From the NCBI GenBank assembly GCA_963695705.1, contig CAVOHB010000009.1, positions 682,001 to 746,000 of the forward strand: a stretch of 64,000 nucleotides of DNA, given 5' to 3'. Under the pieces are notes generated by a model. It worked only from the letters and a program-made list of their open reading frames with translations, made no database searches and was not told the DNA's origin. Made by a program: the position numbers and the translations under genes. Source of the DNA: JBKPNJ01 sp963695705 (GTDB lineage: Bacteria; Actinomycetota; Actinomycetes; Propionibacteriales; Nocardioidaceae). The stretch's first letter is position 1, and every line of letters begins with the position of its first letter. Shown here piece after piece: positions 33,496 to 42,226 of this stretch.

Positions 33496-34530
33496 ATGAG
33501 CGGTCATACCAGGCGTGATGTTTTCCGGATGGGCTTCGCGGCCGCGGCGGTGGGCGCGACCGGCAAGTGGATGTTGACCGACCCTGCGTTCGCCAGCGCC
33601 AACAGCGCCGCTGCGGCCGGCTCGGCTCCGTTCATCCCCTATTCCTCGGGCGCGTTCCTGAAGAGCCGGTTGACCGGCGCACCGATCGACGCGGTCCGGA
33701 CGGCCAAGTTCCGGTCGTTCATGGCGTCGTTTCCCGACCAGAAGCCATACCCGCACCCCCGGATCAACGGGGTTGGCGGCAACGCCTGGGGCACCGCGTA
33801 CGCGATGGGAGCGGCCACCGATCCGGTGTGGAAGCTGACCGGTGCCGTGCCCTCGAAGTGCGCGGTACTTTCCTCCAAGGGGTTCCACGCGCCCGAATGG
33901 CTGGGCCAGATGTTCAGCGGCACCAACGACTCCCCGTTCTGCGTCATCGACCGCGGCTCCGGCATGACAGTGTTCGCCGCCAACGCAAAGGCCAGCTCCA
34001 ACCACACCATCAGCGTGTCCTCCGCCGGCCTGATGTACCACTCCTCCAACGGCGTGCACTACAAGAACCCGCGCAGCGACGACAGCCGTAACTCCACCAG
34101 CCGCGGGCGCATTTCCGAGGCATTGGTGATCCGCCGCGACCTCGTCGACTACGGCATCGCCAACAACACCGACCTCGGGCACGTGTTGGAGATCTTCCTG
34201 GCGCTGACCGACGCCCGTGACGGGTTCTGCAACCCGATGGTCGGTTGTGAGAGCAAGAACACAGGAGGCTTCGGCGCCGAGGGCGAGCGGATCGCCATCG
34301 CTCCATCGGTGGACGTGACCAAGCGGGGCCTGTCCCCCGCAGGTGTGGTCATCGCACGCACCCTGCAGAACTATGGGTGCTACATCGGCGACAACTCCGG
34401 CTCCTCCTCCGCGCTCAAAGCGGAGCAGGAAAACACCGTCCGACCGGTTTGGGGCGGAATGCTCAACCAGGACAGCCTCAAGGGGATCACCTGGAACGAC
34501 TTCAACGTGGTCTCGAGAGGCTGGCAGTAA
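33496..34530 (+). CDS. Tat-exported surface protein, family shared with the 55.7-56.8 kb protein
   Basis: A 344-aa protein starting MSGHTRRDVFRMGFAAAAVG, a twin-arginine signal, with cleavage expected after AFASANSA. The mature part contains a segment (GLSPAGVVIARTLQNYGCYI then GDNSGSSSALKAE) closely matching the protein encoded at 55662-56768, so the two are homologues placed near opposite ends of the polysaccharide locus. No catalytic motif is recognised; beta-rich composition is likely. An in-frame GTG-type start ten codons earlier lacks the twin-arginine context. It starts the forward-reading part of the locus. Confidence 0.75.
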   Translation: MSGHTRRDVFRMGFAAAAVGATGKWMLTDPAFASANSAAAAGSAPFIPYSSGAFLKSRLTGAPIDAVRTAKFRSFMASFPDQKPYPHPRINGVGGNAWGTAYAMGAATDPVWKLTGAVPSKCAVLSSKGFHAPEWLGQMFSGTNDSPFCVIDRGSGMTVFAANAKASSNHTISVSSAGLMYHSSNGVHYKNPRSDDSRNSTSRGRISEALVIRRDLVDYGIANNTDLGHVLEIFLALTDARDGFCNPMVGCESKNTGGFGAEGERIAIAPSVDVTKRGLSPAGVVIARTLQNYGCYIGDNSGSSSALKAEQENTVRPVWGGMLNQDSLKGITWNDFNVVSRGWQ

Positions 34531-34599
34531 GCGCGCCAGCGGCCTAGGCAAACCTCACGTTCACGGATCCACGGACCCCGCGCCGGGTACCGTGGGGCC

Positions 34600-35343
34600 G
34601 TGCACCTGGCCCTCGGACTTGACCGTGCGCGCCACCACCTCCGTAGGCCGCTGGCGCGGACTCCATATCTGTGGGATGCGACGATGTTGGCTCGCTCGAG
34701 CAAGCGCGCCACTTTGGCCCGCTCCGATTCCGCCATCGTCATCGAGGGGTTCCTCCGCTCCGGAAACACGTTCAGTGTGGCGGCGTTCATCATCTCGAAC
34801 GGACCCGAGCTCCACGTCGCCCGCCACCTGCACGGCGCACCGCACGTGCTGCGAGCCCGCCGGCTCGGCCTTCCGACGATCGTCCTCATTCGCCCGCCGG
34901 CCGACGCCGTGGCCTCCTACCTGATTCGTCGTCCGACCCTGACCCCCGATGACGCACTGACGGAGTACGTCGACTTCTACCGGACTGCCTGGCGGGCGCG
35001 CGACGGGTTCGTGGTCGGACTGTTCGACCGGGTCGTATCGGACTTCGGGTCCGTCATCACCGCGGTCAACCGCCGGTTCGGGACCTCGTTCGTACCCTAT
35101 GAAGCGACCGAGGAGAACCGGGCGGCCGCCTTCGCGCTCGTCGAGCAGATGAACCGGCTCGAGTGCCTCGGTGAGATCGTCGAGACGCATGTCGCCCGGC
35201 CTTCACCGAGCCGTGAGCGGCGTAAGGATGAGATACGCCGCAGCCTGAAGTCTCCCCGGACTCTGACGCTCCTGCGTCAGGCAGAAGACCTGTACCACCG
35301 CTACGAGTTGTTGGCGGCGTCGGTCTCGGATGCCCCCCGGTGA
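34600..35343 (+). CDS. Sulfotransferase-fold protein (divergent)
   Basis: A 247-aa protein. Near the N-terminus AIVIEGFLRSGNTFSVAAF corresponds to the PAPS 5'-phosphosulfate loop of sulfotransferases, and LPTIVLIRPPADAVASYLI to the 3'-phosphate-binding strand-Ser region. The overall length is short and the loop is less standard than in the other sulfotransferases of this locus. The GTG start gives a basic leader. Its stop overlaps the GT4 start (GTGA, 35340-35343), so it is cotranslated with a glycan-building gene. I infer sulfation of a sugar, but a degenerate or other P-loop role is possible. Confidence 0.7.
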   Translation: MHLALGLDRARHHLRRPLARTPYLWDATMLARSSKRATLARSDSAIVIEGFLRSGNTFSVAAFIISNGPELHVARHLHGAPHVLRARRLGLPTIVLIRPPADAVASYLIRRPTLTPDDALTEYVDFYRTAWRARDGFVVGLFDRVVSDFGSVITAVNRRFGTSFVPYEATEENRAAAFALVEQMNRLECLGEIVETHVARPSPSRERRKDEIRRSLKSPRTLTLLRQAEDLYHRYELLAASVSDAPR

Positions 35344-36423
35344 GCCGGGTCCTGCTGGTGGGCAAGGGCGCACCGGACAGGGGCGGCATACCGAGCTTCC
35401 TGGACACCCTGCGCTTCAGTGACCTGTCCCAGCGCCATGAGGTGACATTCCTCAACGTCGCCCACAGTGGCACGCCCGAAGGGGGGGAGGCATCGGCCGG
35501 CAACGTCGTCCGAACCATTCGGGACGCCTTCGCGGTCTGGCGGAAGTCGCGGGGGTGCGACATCGTGCACATCCACTCGGCCCTGGCTCCCGCGGTGACC
35601 GTGATTCGTGCGGGCCTGCTGGCGCTGGCTGCGCGAGCGCGGGGGTGTGGCGTCATCGTCCACGCCCACGGAGGAAACATCGAGACCTGGCTGACCGGCC
35701 GGCGCAGCCGCCTGATCATGCGCCTGGCGATGCGGCCGGCGCATCGCGTCGTGGCTGTGTGGTCTGCCGGGCAGCAGGCCTTGGCAGGCACGCTGGGCGA
35801 CGGGCGGGTACGGCTGATCGACAACGGTATCGATCCGGACCGGTACGCGCCACCGGAGACCGGGCATTCTCCCCCGCGCGTCCTGTACGTCGGCCTTCTC
35901 ACCCCTCGCAAGGGCGTCCTCGACCTCATCGAGGCGTCGGAGATGCTGCGAAAGGACGGCATCGAGCACGAGCTGTGGCTGCTCGGTGGTACACCCGACG
36001 AAGGGCCCGCGGCGGCGGTCCCCGTGCTCGAGGCGTCCGAGGGGACCGCCGTCCTGTTGGGAACCCGACCCCCCGAGACGATGCCGGCCGCGTACGCGTC
36101 CGCGGACATCTTCTGCCTGCCCTCGTGGTGGGAGGCGATGCCGTTGTCGATCCTCGAGGCGATGGCGGCCGGCCTCCCGGTGGTCGCGACCGACGTCGGT
36201 GATGTCAGTCGCGCCGTCGAGGAGGGAAGGACCGGGTACGTCGTCCCCGTCAAGTCCCCAGAGCGGCTGGCGGGAGCCCTCAGAGCCACTCCTGACCGAT
36301 CCTGAGCTCCGGACCCGCTTCGGCGTCGCCGCCCGTTCGCGAGCAGAGGAGCAGTTTTCGAGTACAGTGACCGCACGTGCGGTGTCCGACCTGTACGCAG
36401 AGGTGGAGACCGCCCGCAGATGA
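35340..36423 (+). CDS. Glycosyltransferase family 4 protein, single frameshift near the 3' end
   Basis: A GT-B/GT4 enzyme. It starts MSRVLLVGKGAPDRGGIPSF; later motifs are IVHIHSALAP, VIVHAHGGNIETWL, VRLIDNGIDPDRYAP, RVLYVGLLTPRKGVLDLIEA and LPSWWEAMPLSILEAMAAGL with the donor-site E-x7-E. The frame ends early at 36305, but the expected C-terminal helices (LTDPELRTRFGVAARSRAEE) continue in the next frame to 36423. One extra base near 36290 explains this, so either the gene is intact in vivo or its last 40 residues are lost. The restored stop overlaps the deacetylase ATG, which supports an intact original. Confidence 0.85.
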
Positions 36424-37181
36424 CCGTGCTTTGCTACCACTCCGTCCAGCCCGACTGGAGTTCGCCGCTCGCTATGGACCCCGCGGGCTTCGCCGCGCAC
36501 TGCGAGTGGCTGAGCAAGCGCAAGCGGGTGCTTCCGTTGTCCGAAGCCGCGGGCCGACTCGACGGCTCGGGCAGGCTCCCGCGGGGGATGACCGCTCTCA
36601 CGTTCGATGACGGCTTCGAGGCTCTGTACGACCACGCCATGGCACCGTTGCGCCGGTATGGCCTGCCGGCGACCGTCTTCCTGGTGGCACAGACACTCAC
36701 GTCCGCCGGGCAGCCGGTGGACTGGGTGGACACCCCTCCTGACCATCAGCTCACGACGCTGTCCCAGGAACAGGTCCTTGACATGCAGGCGGCCGGCGTC
36801 GACTTCCAGTCCCACAGCTATGCGCACCTTGACCTGACGAGCCTGAGCTTCGACGGCTGCGTCCAGGACCTACGGGAGAGCAAGGATCTGCTCGAGTCGA
36901 TACTCGGTCGGCCGGTGCCGTTCCTGGCCTATCCTCGGGGTCTCCACGACGAAGGGGTTCGAGCCGCCGCGGCGCGTGCGGGCTACATACATGCGTTCAC
37001 TCTGCCTGAGGGTCGAGAGGAACCAGGGCCGTATTCGGTGCCACGGGTCGGGCTCTATCGCGGTAACGGTGTCGCCAGTCTTCGGGTCAAGTCCGCGCGG
37101 CACTACCTGGGAGCGCGGACCAGCGGCGCCTACCAGCTCGGGCGGCGACTGCGCCGAGCCGTGCCAGGGAGGACCAGTTGA
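36420..37181 (+). CDS. Polysaccharide deacetylase (NodB domain)
   Basis: A 253-aa CE4-family protein. The metal and catalytic motifs are TALTFDDGFEALYDHAM (motif 1, T-F-D-D), VDFQSHSYAHLDLTSL (H-x-x-x-H variant S-H-S-Y-A-H), and PFLAYPRGLHDEGV (motif 3). These remove N- or O-acetyl groups from amino sugars. No signal peptide is visible, so action on a lipid-linked or cytoplasmic intermediate is inferred. ATGA and TTGA overlaps tie it to the GT4 before it and the sulfotransferase after it: deacetylation before sulfation would give an N-sulfation site. Confidence 0.88.
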   Translation: MTVLCYHSVQPDWSSPLAMDPAGFAAHCEWLSKRKRVLPLSEAAGRLDGSGRLPRGMTALTFDDGFEALYDHAMAPLRRYGLPATVFLVAQTLTSAGQPVDWVDTPPDHQLTTLSQEQVLDMQAAGVDFQSHSYAHLDLTSLSFDGCVQDLRESKDLLESILGRPVPFLAYPRGLHDEGVRAAAARAGYIHAFTLPEGREEPGPYSVPRVGLYRGNGVASLRVKSARHYLGARTSGAYQLGRRLRRAVPGRTS

Positions 37182-38104
37182 CGACGCCCACGCCGGCAGA
37201 GTCCCGGCTGCCCAACCTGGTCATCGTCGGCGTCAGCAAGGCAGGCACGACATCGCTGTACAACTATCTGCGGCAGCATCCGGAGGTGTGCCCCTCCGAT
37301 GTCAAGGAGCTGCGCTACCTCACGCCGCTGCGGTACGGACAGCCGCTGGACCCGATCGAGAGCTACGAAGCGCATTTTCGCGGCTGCGGCCCCCAGACGT
37401 ATGCGATGGAGGCAACGCCGGGCTACTTCTACGGGGGCGAGGAGCTCGCTCGTGGACTCCACCGGCTCAGCCCGTCGGCGCGGGCCATCGTCAGCCTCCG
37501 GGAACCCGGGGAACGGTGCTGGTCGTGGTTCCGGTTCGTCAAGAGCCGAACGAGGATCCCGAAGGACATGCCCTTCAAGGCCTACCTGGACCGTTGCGAA
37601 GAGCTCCATGACGTGGGAACCGACGGAGACTACGAGAACCAGCCGTTCTGGGGTCTGGGCGGCGGATGCTATGCCACCTGGTTGGAGGCATGGGCGAAGG
37701 AGTTCGAGGACCGGTTCCGCATCCTGTTCTTCGACGAGATCGTCGATGACCCCAGGGGTACGGTCAAAGCGCTCTGCGACTGGCTCGCCATCGACAACGA
37801 CGTGGTCGACGGCTTCGAGTTTCCGGTGGACAACAAGACCGAGCCGTACCGAAACCTGCTCGTGCAGCGGGCGGCTGTGCAGCTGAACCGCCGCAGCGAG
37901 CGGTTCTTCCACCGCCACCAGCGGACCAAGCGGGTGCTGCGTCGCGTCTACTACGCGGCCAACAAGGCTCCCGCCGAAGAAACGATGTCCGAGGCGGAAC
38001 GGCTCCGGCTGGACAGCTTCTACAGACCGCACAACGCGCGCCTTTCCGACCAGCTCGACACGCTTGGACTACGCCTTCCGTCCTCGTGGGCGCAGCATCC
38101 ATAG
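37178..38104 (+). CDS. Sulfotransferase family protein
   Basis: A 308-aa protein. The PAPS-binding loop is LVIVGVSKAGTTSLYNYLRQ, the 3'-phosphate site is AIVSLREPGERCWSWFRFVK, and RILFFDEIVDDPRGTVKALC precedes the C-terminal lid. The pattern is that of heparan-type and bacterial carbohydrate sulfotransferases. The start appears to be TTG at 37178, overlapping the deacetylase stop (TTGA). It probably adds sulfate to the polymer repeat or its lipid-linked precursor; the acceptor is unknown. Confidence 0.87.
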   Translation: MTTPTPAESRLPNLVIVGVSKAGTTSLYNYLRQHPEVCPSDVKELRYLTPLRYGQPLDPIESYEAHFRGCGPQTYAMEATPGYFYGGEELARGLHRLSPSARAIVSLREPGERCWSWFRFVKSRTRIPKDMPFKAYLDRCEELHDVGTDGDYENQPFWGLGGGCYATWLEAWAKEFEDRFRILFFDEIVDDPRGTVKALCDWLAIDNDVVDGFEFPVDNKTEPYRNLLVQRAAVQLNRRSERFFHRHQRTKRVLRRVYYAANKAPAEETMSEAERLRLDSFYRPHNARLSDQLDTLGLRLPSSWAQHP

Positions 38105-38187
38105 AATGTTGCGCGACACGGAAGGGGGATCTGGCCGGGTGAACCCGCACAGTCAGCACCAATTCCCCGATCTCTCGGGCCGAAGCC

Positions 38188-39306
38188 GTGAGTGAAGCCG
38201 ACACCGGGCAGGAGCGCAGCCCTATTGGGCACTCGAATGGCGGGCCGATCTTCGTGGTCGGCACGATGCGCTCCGGATCAACCCTGCTCCGACTGATCCT
38301 CGACAGTCACCCGCACATCGCGATCAGTCCCGAGACGGGCTTCATGGGTGCGGTGATGGCGACGAAGGCCATCCCCAACTGGAAGCACGGAGGCGACTGG
38401 TACGGGCGGCTCAACTGGACCGAGGACGAGCTCGACTGCCGGCTGCGCGAGTTCTACGGCGGCATGTTCGAGCGCTACGCGCGCGCGCAAGGCAAGAGCC
38501 GCTGGGGCGAGAAGACCCCGTTTCACACCTCGCACATGGCCACGATGGCCAGCGTCTTCCCAGACGCCCTCTTCGTCGGGATCGTCCGGCACCCCGGCGG
38601 GGTCGCAGCCTCGCTGCGGAAGAACTTCCACTACACGTTCGCGGACGCGGTTTCCTACTGGACCGCGACCAACCTGGACATGGTGCGCGCCGCGACCGAT
38701 CTCGGATCCCGCTTCGTCGCCTGCCGTTACGAGGATATCCTGCAGGGCGGGGAGGCGCTGCTCCGCGAGCTGATGACATACCTTGGCGAACCGTGGGAGC
38801 CCGCCGTCCTCGAGCACCATCGAGTTCAGCGAGAGAAGGGTGCCCCCCGGGTGGCGGACGGGAGCACCATCACCAGTGACCCGATCGATGCCCGGCGGGC
38901 TGACCGCTGGATCAGCACCGCGAGCGCGGAGGACCTGGTGGCACTGAAGGGCGCCGAGGGCCTCGCCGGTTTCTTCGGCTACGACCCTGCCGACCCCATC
39001 ACCCACAGACCACTGGTGGATCCCGGCGGCCCCTGGAGGTGGTTGCTGACCGGCGACGATCTCAGGGTGCGCCGGCGCCAGTCGGAGGGCCACGTCGACT
39101 TCGACGTCCGACCACGCACGATCGCCATCGACGCGAGCCCGGTCGAGCTCGCCGACCGGTTGCAGCGGGTGGAAGCAGCACTGGCCCGGTCCCGGTCGCG
39201 CAGGTCGGTCAGGATCGGCGACGCCTTCCGCATCGCCCAGCACGGGCGATCGCTGCGCGCGTACAAGGAGGCGTGGTCGGTCTTCCAGGGGAAGCCGCGA
39301 GCGTGA
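38188..39306 (+). CDS. Sulfotransferase family protein
   Basis: A 372-aa protein with PAPS loop IFVVGTMRSGSTLLRLILDS and HPHIAISPETGF, then GKSRWGEKTPFHT, FVGIVRHPGGVAASLRKN (3'-phosphate Arg/Ser) and CRYEDILQGGEALLRELMTY. This is the Sulfotransf_3-type family found in bacterial glycan clusters. The C-terminal 100 residues are rich in Arg and Asp and have no family match. It follows the previous sulfotransferase by 83 bases. The GTG start is the first reasonable one; an alternative lies nearby. Confidence 0.86.
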   Translation: MSEADTGQERSPIGHSNGGPIFVVGTMRSGSTLLRLILDSHPHIAISPETGFMGAVMATKAIPNWKHGGDWYGRLNWTEDELDCRLREFYGGMFERYARAQGKSRWGEKTPFHTSHMATMASVFPDALFVGIVRHPGGVAASLRKNFHYTFADAVSYWTATNLDMVRAATDLGSRFVACRYEDILQGGEALLRELMTYLGEPWEPAVLEHHRVQREKGAPRVADGSTITSDPIDARRADRWISTASAEDLVALKGAEGLAGFFGYDPADPITHRPLVDPGGPWRWLLTGDDLRVRRRQSEGHVDFDVRPRTIAIDASPVELADRLQRVEAALARSRSRRSVRIGDAFRIAQHGRSLRAYKEAWSVFQGKPRA

Positions 39307-39307
39307 C

Positions 39308-39788
39308 TTGAGCCCCATCGAGCAGCTGATCGAGCAGCGTGTCGCCGAGCGGCAACTGGAGTGGTTTCCCGGCCGTGGGCAGTCACGACAGGCGCGGGTG
39401 AGAGCACTCGGCCGGCGACCCAAGTCGGCGATGTTCGCGGTCTATCTCGGTGATCCGGGCGGGGCTCCACAGATCCTGGCCAAGACACGACTGGCCGGGG
39501 CAACCGCATCGCCGCTGGGGCGGCCGCTGCCTTCGAGCCGTCCGAGGCTTCGGGCGGAGCCGGCGACGCCACATGAGCTGGCTGCACTGGAGTACGAGGG
39601 GCTCCAGTCGATCGTGGCGCTCTTCGGGACTCGACCGGTCTCTATCCCAGCGACGGGTCAACGACACGGCCGGGAAGACGACCAATCCCCCACTCAGTCT
39701 GCCCGGCGGAACCTGGTCCGGCGTCACTCTGCACGTCTCGGGCACGCCCGGCGGGGACCAGATGATGGTCGACGGCACGCTGGAGTGA
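39308..39788 (+). pseudogene. Truncated duplicate of the phosphotransferase gene joined to a foreign tail
   Basis: Bases 39313-39630 are about 95% identical to 39990-40295, the 5' part of the aminoglycoside-phosphotransferase-like gene, including IEQRVAERQLEWFPGRGQSR. Homology stops at TTCGGGAC. After the junction one frame (39633-39788) reads NDTAGKTTNPPLSLPGGTWS then GVTLHVSGTPGGDQMMVDGT, resembling the end of a LamG-like or beta-rich surface protein. The two halves are in different frames, so no functional product is expected. It marks a recombination scar. Confidence 0.78.
39313..39630 (+). repeat. Tandem partial duplication, copy 1 (copy 2 at 39990-40295)
   Basis: About 318 bp matching 306 bp of the neighbouring kinase gene; copy 1 carries 12 extra bases in the region encoding the Pro/Ser-rich loop. 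The copies are separated by about 360 bp. Confidence 0.85.
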
Positions 39789-39817
39789 CCTGGGTGGCGT
39801 GCCCTGAGAAGTGCACA

Positions 39818-39835
39818 AGCACTCATGTGAGTGCT
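39818..39835. repeat. Short interrupted palindrome in the duplication spacer
   Basis: AGCACTCA and TGAGTGCT arms flank a TG spacer, 107 bases before the kinase start. It could be an operator for the kinase gene or a weak hairpin; no T-tract follows, so it is not an obvious terminator. Confidence 0.5.
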
Positions 39836-39942
39836 GTTACGAGGGAACGCTGCACCGCCGGTAGGTGTATCGCAGGCCGTGGTTTACGAGGCGGGATTCC
39901 AATAGCCTGCGGCTGCCTCGTACAACACTTTAGAGTAATCGT

Positions 39943-41106
39943 ATGACTACAGGCAGTGGGACAGCATCTGTAGACGTCAATCCTACTGACCCCATCGCGC
40001 AGCTGATCGAGCAGCGTGTCGCCGAGCGGCAACTGGAGTGGTTTCCCGGCCGTGGGCAGTCACGACAGGTGCGCGTGAGAGCACTCGGCCGGCGGCCCAA
40101 GTCGGCGATGTTCGCGGTCTATCTCGGTGGTCCGGGCGGGGCTCCACAGATCCTGGCCAAGACACGACTGGCCGGGGCAACCGCATCGCCGCTGCCCTCG
40201 GGCCGTCCGAGGCTTCGGGCCGAGCCGGCGACGCCACAGGAGCTGGCCGCACTGGAGTACGAGGGGCTCCAGTCGATCGTGGCGCTCTTCGGGACATCAC
40301 ATCCCACCTTCGGGGTCGTACGGCCGCTGGACCACCTGGAAGCGGAGTCGACAATCCTGATGGAGTACGTCGACGCCGTCACCCTTCGGCATCGACTCAT
40401 CGGGGAGAGCCGCCTGCTGCCCCACCATTTCGCGACCCGCCGACGGATGGCTTCGACGAGCGTGTGGCGCGACGCCGGCGGATGGCTGCGGGCGTTCCAG
40501 CAGGCGACGCCGACCCGACCGCGGCCTGCGCGGCAGTTCGCACGCGAGGACATCGTCGACCGGCTCCTGGCCTACGGCGACTACCTCACCGGCCGACTCG
40601 GTGGACGCGCCGTGGGCGACGTCTCGGCCCGGGCCGCCGAGCTCGCGGCGGGCGTGCTGCCAGAGCGACTTCCGCTGGCGGTGAGCCACGGTGACTACGC
40701 CCCGCGCAACATCTTCGTCGACGACCACGACCGGATCACGGTCTTCGATCCGCTGCCGCGCTGGGAGGTCCCCCGCTACGAGGACCTTTGTCGGCTGCTC
40801 GTGGGGATCCGGATGCTGGGCCTACAGCTGCACAGTCACGGGGCCGCCTTCCATCGGGAGGCCCTCGAGCGGCACGAGCGTGATGCCATCGACGGCTATC
40901 TTGCCGGAGAAGAGCCGCTGCTCCCCCAGATCCAGTGCTATGAGCTACTGATCCTGCTGGACAAGTGGTCGGCACTGGTCGAGTCGTCAACCTCGGGTCG
41001 GGGGTGGCGCCGGCGACTCAGCGAGACCTCTCTGGCACTGTCCAGTCGCTACGTGCGCGACCAGGCCGAACGGATTCTCGAGCTGTCCAGGGTCGCAGCC
41101 TGTTAG
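39943..41106 (+). CDS. Aminoglycoside-phosphotransferase-like kinase
   Basis: A 387-aa protein of the APH/choline-kinase fold. The catalytic loop is LAVSHGDYAPRNIFVDDHDR (H-x-D-x4-N, the Brenner motif) and the metal Asp is in ITVFDPLPRW. The N-terminal lobe is AKTRLAGATASPL and ALEYEGLQSIVALFG. A 5' fragment of this gene is duplicated immediately upstream. In a polysaccharide locus it more likely phosphorylates a sugar or a polyprenol-linked intermediate than an antibiotic. Its stop overlaps that of the convergent sulfotransferase by four bases. Confidence 0.8.
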   Translation: MTTGSGTASVDVNPTDPIAQLIEQRVAERQLEWFPGRGQSRQVRVRALGRRPKSAMFAVYLGGPGGAPQILAKTRLAGATASPLPSGRPRLRAEPATPQELAALEYEGLQSIVALFGTSHPTFGVVRPLDHLEAESTILMEYVDAVTLRHRLIGESRLLPHHFATRRRMASTSVWRDAGGWLRAFQQATPTRPRPARQFAREDIVDRLLAYGDYLTGRLGGRAVGDVSARAAELAAGVLPERLPLAVSHGDYAPRNIFVDDHDRITVFDPLPRWEVPRYEDLCRLLVGIRMLGLQLHSHGAAFHREALERHERDAIDGYLAGEEPLLPQIQCYELLILLDKWSALVESSTSGRGWRRRLSETSLALSSRYVRDQAERILELSRVAAC

Positions 41107-41972
41107 GTCGATGCCCCTCCCCCGGGCGATTCGGACGAGTAGTTCCAACGCCGCGACACCGGCAGGCCGATCAGCGCGTCCAGTGCCCTGACCTCTTCGG
41201 CGAAGGACGCGCGGAGATGCGCTACCACGTCCGGCGGTGGGGTCGGCCGGTCATCGGCGTACGAGCGGTAGAGAGCCTGACGGACGGCCACCGAACGCTT
41301 CACACGGGAGCGCAGTCGTCGCAGGCCGACCCGGCGGACGAGCCGTGATGCGGCCTTCGCCGCCGCGGCCGCCCGGGGGTTGCGCGCCCTGCCCGCCGGC
41401 ATGCGGCTCTTGAGCGCGGCGGGTGGTAGTTCGAGGCGGCTCACCCCCAGGAACGCGAACACCTCGTCGGCATATCCCTGCGCATCCTGCCGGAGATCAT
41501 CGAAGAGCTGCACGAGAAGCTGCTCGCGCGGGAACAGGTCGAGATAGCGCCGCAGATGGGTCGCGTATCGGCCGCGGTCGACGAGGCGGGGAAACCGCTC
41601 GAGCGCGTTCTCGAACGAGCCGTCATACTGCCCGTTCTTGACCAGGTCCAGGTAATCGGAGAATGCCCGATCGACCGGCTCGCGCAGGCAGACCAGAAGG
41701 CGCATACCCGGATTGAGCTCCGAGATGCGCGCCGGCGCCACCGGTGATGAAAGGTATGAATGGGATATTTCGCCCACTGCCGCTTTATCGTCGGTCCAAG
41801 CAAAATGTCCGAGATACCACTCTTCGCCCTGAGTGAAATGCGCGTCGAAGTAGTACAGCCCTTTGGCCGAGGCCAGATAAACGTCGGGGTGGATTGCCAG
41901 GGTGTTGAACAACCAGGTCGATCCGGCCTTGCTGGTGCCGATGTAAAGGAAATTCGGTCGGCTCTCAGACAC
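41103..41972 (-). CDS. Sulfotransferase family protein
   Basis: A 289-aa protein read against the neighbouring genes. The PAPS loop is FLYIGTSKAGSTWLFNTLAI, the 3'-phosphate site is LLVCLREPVDRAFSDYLDLV, and QLLVQLFDDLRQDAQGY follows. This is close to the family of bacterial heparan-type sulfotransferases. AGGAGGGA lies about nine bases before the GTG start. The C-terminal 90 residues are Arg/Ala-rich. It is one of six sulfotransferase-fold genes in the locus. Confidence 0.87.
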   Translation of the reverse strand: MSESRPNFLYIGTSKAGSTWLFNTLAIHPDVYLASAKGLYYFDAHFTQGEEWYLGHFAWTDDKAAVGEISHSYLSSPVAPARISELNPGMRLLVCLREPVDRAFSDYLDLVKNGQYDGSFENALERFPRLVDRGRYATHLRRYLDLFPREQLLVQLFDDLRQDAQGYADEVFAFLGVSRLELPPAALKSRMPAGRARNPRAAAAAKAASRLVRRVGLRRLRSRVKRSVAVRQALYRSYADDRPTPPPDVVAHLRASFAEEVRALDALIGLPVSRRWNYSSESPGGGAST

Positions 41973-42226
41973 GACAGGACTTCCCTCCTCGGTACGCGAC
42001 TTCGGATTTGTCGCCGCAGACGTGGCCTGGGCGATGGGATCCGGGCCTGAGCCGTCGTCCGGTGCTCAGGCTAGCCGCCGCGTCCCACCGTGCGTTGGCA
42101 GGCGAGGACCGTGCGAGCGCAAACCGCCTCAGCGCGCGGTCCGGACACGGTACGATCCATCCGACCGCGGCCGTGACCTGGTAGCTATCCGACTCAGCCC
42201 TGGCTAGATGATCCGTGAGGGGTTCA

